Shown: positions 5,391 to 6,330 of the stretch, piece after piece
How positions within the stretch are numbered: position 1 is the first letter of the stretch
How the letters are laid out: the number at the start of each line of letters is the position of its first letter
Assembly: GCA_027030825.1 (NCBI GenBank)
Contig: JALVEM010000573.1
Coordinates: forward strand, 1 to 6,330
Source: Thiohalobacter sp.
GTDB taxonomy: Bacteria > Pseudomonadota > Gammaproteobacteria > Thiohalobacterales > Thiohalobacteraceae
DNA: 6,330 nucleotides
Reading direction: 5' to 3'
Position numbers and translations under genes: made by a program
Notes under the pieces: generated by a model
What the model saw: the letters and a program-made list of their open reading frames with translations, nothing else
Databases searched by the model: none
Told to the model about the DNA's origin: nothing

Positions 5391-5939
5391 ATGAACCTCG
5401 AGCACGTCAAGTCGGGCGAGAACGTCCCAAACGATATCAATGTCATCATCGAGATCCCGGCACACAGCGATCCCGTCAAGTACGAGGTGGACAAGGCCAC
5501 GGGCGCCATGTTCGTGGACCGCTTCATGAGCACGGCCATGCACTATCCGTGCAACTACGGTTATGTGCCGCACACCCTCTCTTCCGACGGCGACCCGGTC
5601 GACGTGCTGGTGCTGACCCCGGTGCCGCTCATCACCGGTTCCGTGGTTCGCTGCCGGCCGGTGGGCGTGCTCAAGATGACGGACGAATCGGGCGACGACG
5701 CCAAGGTGCTCGCCGTACCGATCGACAAGTTGTGCACCATGTACCGCCATGTGCAGGATTTCCGCGATCTGCCTCCCATGCTGCTCAACCAGATCGCCCA
5801 TTTCTTCGAGCACTACAAGGATCTCGACGAGGGCAAGTGGGTGCGCGTCGAAGGCTGGGGCGGGGTCGACGAGGCCAAGGAGGAGATCATGAACAGCATC
5901 CGGATGTATCAGGAAGCGCCGGAGAAGCCGCATTTCTGA
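5391..5939 (+). CDS. ppa: Soluble family I inorganic pyrophosphatase
   Basis: This cytoplasmic Mg-dependent enzyme hydrolyses PPi to two phosphates and pulls biosynthetic reactions forward without saving energy. The 182-aa product is of usual prokaryotic length. All the E. coli active-site positions I can place are kept, shifted by one: E21, K30, E32, R44, Y52, Y56, D66, D68, D71, D98, D103, K105, Y142 and K143. The family signature DGDPVD is at 66-71. ATG 5391 is chosen because the MNLEHV start matches the family and a weak GGTGG lies five bases ahead. An in-frame GTG at 5382 would add three residues and cannot be excluded. The gene follows hppA by 69 bp, with the hairpin and -10 box between. 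Its stop codon overlaps the left end of the inverted-repeat block that follows. Confidence 0.98.
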   Translation: MNLEHVKSGENVPNDINVIIEIPAHSDPVKYEVDKATGAMFVDRFMSTAMHYPCNYGYVPHTLSSDGDPVDVLVLTPVPLITGSVVRCRPVGVLKMTDESGDDAKVLAVPIDKLCTMYRHVQDFRDLPPMLLNQIAHFFEHYKDLDEGKWVRVEGWGGVDEAKEEIMNSIRMYQEAPEKPHF

Positions 5940-5972
5940 GTGAGGAGTGAGGAGTGAGAGGTGGGGCGTGAG
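5938..5972 (+). repeat. Left terminal inverted repeat of the block after ppa
   Basis: This 35-bp sequence matches the reverse complement of 6242-6276 at 33 positions, including a perfect 19-bp inner part GTGAGAGGTGGGGCGTGAG (5954-5972). The outer part is a short tandem repeat of GTGAGGA-like heptamers. It overlaps the last two bases of the ppa stop codon. Confidence 0.85.
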
Positions 5973-6241
5973 GAGCGAGGCGTCGGGCGTGCAAGGTGAT
6001 CGAGGCATGAGGGCATGCCCCCGTCGGCTCCGGCGGCTTGTCCGCGGCGCGGATGCCCTGCGCTTCTCGGCCAGTCGCGCGCTCGCGGAACTCGCCCCCG
6101 ACGGGGCTCGGACAGCCGCTCGCTTCTCCGCGCCTGTCCTACGATGCTCGGCAGCGCCGAGTCGCCGGCCGGGCACATGCCCTCATGCCAAGGAAGCCTC
6201 GGCGTTTTTCTCGACCATGGTGCTCCGCATCTCACGTCACG

Positions 6242-6276
6242 CTCACGCCCCACCTCTCACGCCTCACGCCTCACTC
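6242..6276 (-). repeat. Right terminal inverted repeat of the block after ppa
   Basis: This is the inverted partner of 5938-5972. The two mismatches fall in the outer heptamers, which here read GTGAGGC. It ends 12 bp before the ATG of the next gene, leaving only TTCACCTGAAAG as leader. Confidence 0.85.
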
Positions 6277-6288
6277 TTCACCTGAAAG

Positions 6289-6330
6289 ATGAAGATCTGC
6301 ATCGTCTCGGACAGTCATGACAACCGGCCG
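6289..6330 (+). CDS. YfcE/MJ0936-type metallophosphoesterase, N-terminus only (partial, right edge)
   Basis: Fourteen codons are visible, reading MKICIVSDSHDNRP. A short hydrophobic strand followed by S-D-S-H-D-N is the first metal-binding motif of the YfcE-like calcineurin-type phosphoesterases, with Asp8 and His10 as metal ligands. Such enzymes are cytoplasmic phosphodiesterases, usually with unclear physiological substrates. The upstream sequence has only a weak TGAAAG-like binding site. Its promoter, if separate, would have to lie inside the inverted-repeat block. The fold assignment is fairly safe from the motif, but the substrate cannot be judged from 14 residues. Confidence 0.75.
   Translation, partial: MKICIVSDSHDNRP

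Larger units (their letters stand above)
5938..6276. mobile_element. Non-coding inverted-repeat block, possible MITE or dispersed intergenic repeat
   Basis: This 339-bp block fills the gap between ppa and the metallophosphoesterase. Its 35-bp ends are inverted copies (33 of 35 match). A second inverted pair lies inside: GGCATGAGGGCATG at 6004-6017 against 6176-6189. Between them are smaller palindromes such as CTCGGC-AGC-GCCGAG (6147-6161) and CCCCGACGGGG (6096-6106). I see no convincing protein: open frames on both strands give low-complexity Arg/Ser/Pro/His translations and lack binding sites. No transposase and no clear target-site duplication are visible. It could be a non-autonomous element, a REP/BIME-like repeat, or a large RNA hairpin at the ppa 3' end. 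Confidence 0.6.

Noticed and set aside
5328..6176. Minus-strand open frame covering ppa and part of the repeat block
   Set aside because: It is antisense to ppa, and its N-terminal half comes from the repeat block, giving Arg/Ser/Ala low complexity.
5947..6320. Three overlapping plus-strand open frames in the repeat block
   Set aside because: All run through the inverted repeats, giving repeated Thr-Pro-His-Ser type ends, and none has a binding site.

Overview
This is a G+C-rich window with strong G/C third-position bias. The soluble pyrophosphatase is closely like proteobacterial family I enzymes, and a PPi-dependent phosphofructokinase lies beside a membrane pyrophosphatase. That pairing is known from gammaproteobacterial autotrophs, sulfur oxidisers and methanotrophs. 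I infer a gammaproteobacterium of that general kind (Chromatiales-like). The genus cannot be read from this sequence.

Layout. Positions 1-1003 (minus strand) hold an adenylate kinase that is open at the left edge. Its catalytic domain (about residues 1-214, with a four-cysteine zinc LID) is followed by a polar linker and a lysine-rich tail of at least ten AAKKT units. The tail is encoded by a near-perfect 15-bp tandem repeat. Positions 1004-1245 are a divergent intergenic region with an AT-rich, promoter-like island. On the plus strand follow an unrecognised 122-aa protein (1246-1614), PPi-dependent 6-phosphofructokinase pfp (1674-2951), a perfect 30-nt palindromic terminator, an unrecognised 65-aa protein (3014-3211), a 10-bp hairpin on that gene's stop codon, the K+-independent type H+-translocating pyrophosphatase hppA (3306-5321), a hairpin whose loop is a consensus TATAAT, and soluble pyrophosphatase ppa (5391-5939). 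From the ppa stop codon to just before the next gene lies a 339-bp non-coding block bounded by 35-bp inverted repeats (5938-6276). The first 14 codons of a YfcE-type metallophosphoesterase (6289-6330) run off the right edge.

How the genes fit together. Four of the seven genes deal with pyrophosphate or AMP, the by-products of nucleotide-activating biosynthesis. PPi-PFK interconverts fructose-6-P + PPi and fructose-1,6-bisphosphate + Pi. HppA couples PPi hydrolysis to proton export and could in principle work in reverse. Ppa hydrolyses PPi irreversibly, and Adk returns AMP to ADP. Together they set the PPi pool and the AMP/ADP balance. Having the energy-wasting Ppa directly behind the energy-saving HppA implies that the two are controlled separately, and the terminator-like hairpin with an embedded -10 box between them is a candidate for that separation.

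Most worth a second look: the adenylate kinase with a histone-H1-like repeat tail and altered active-site positions, the hairpin/promoter overlap in front of ppa, the inverted-repeat element after ppa, and the two small unrecognised proteins embedded in the PPi cluster.
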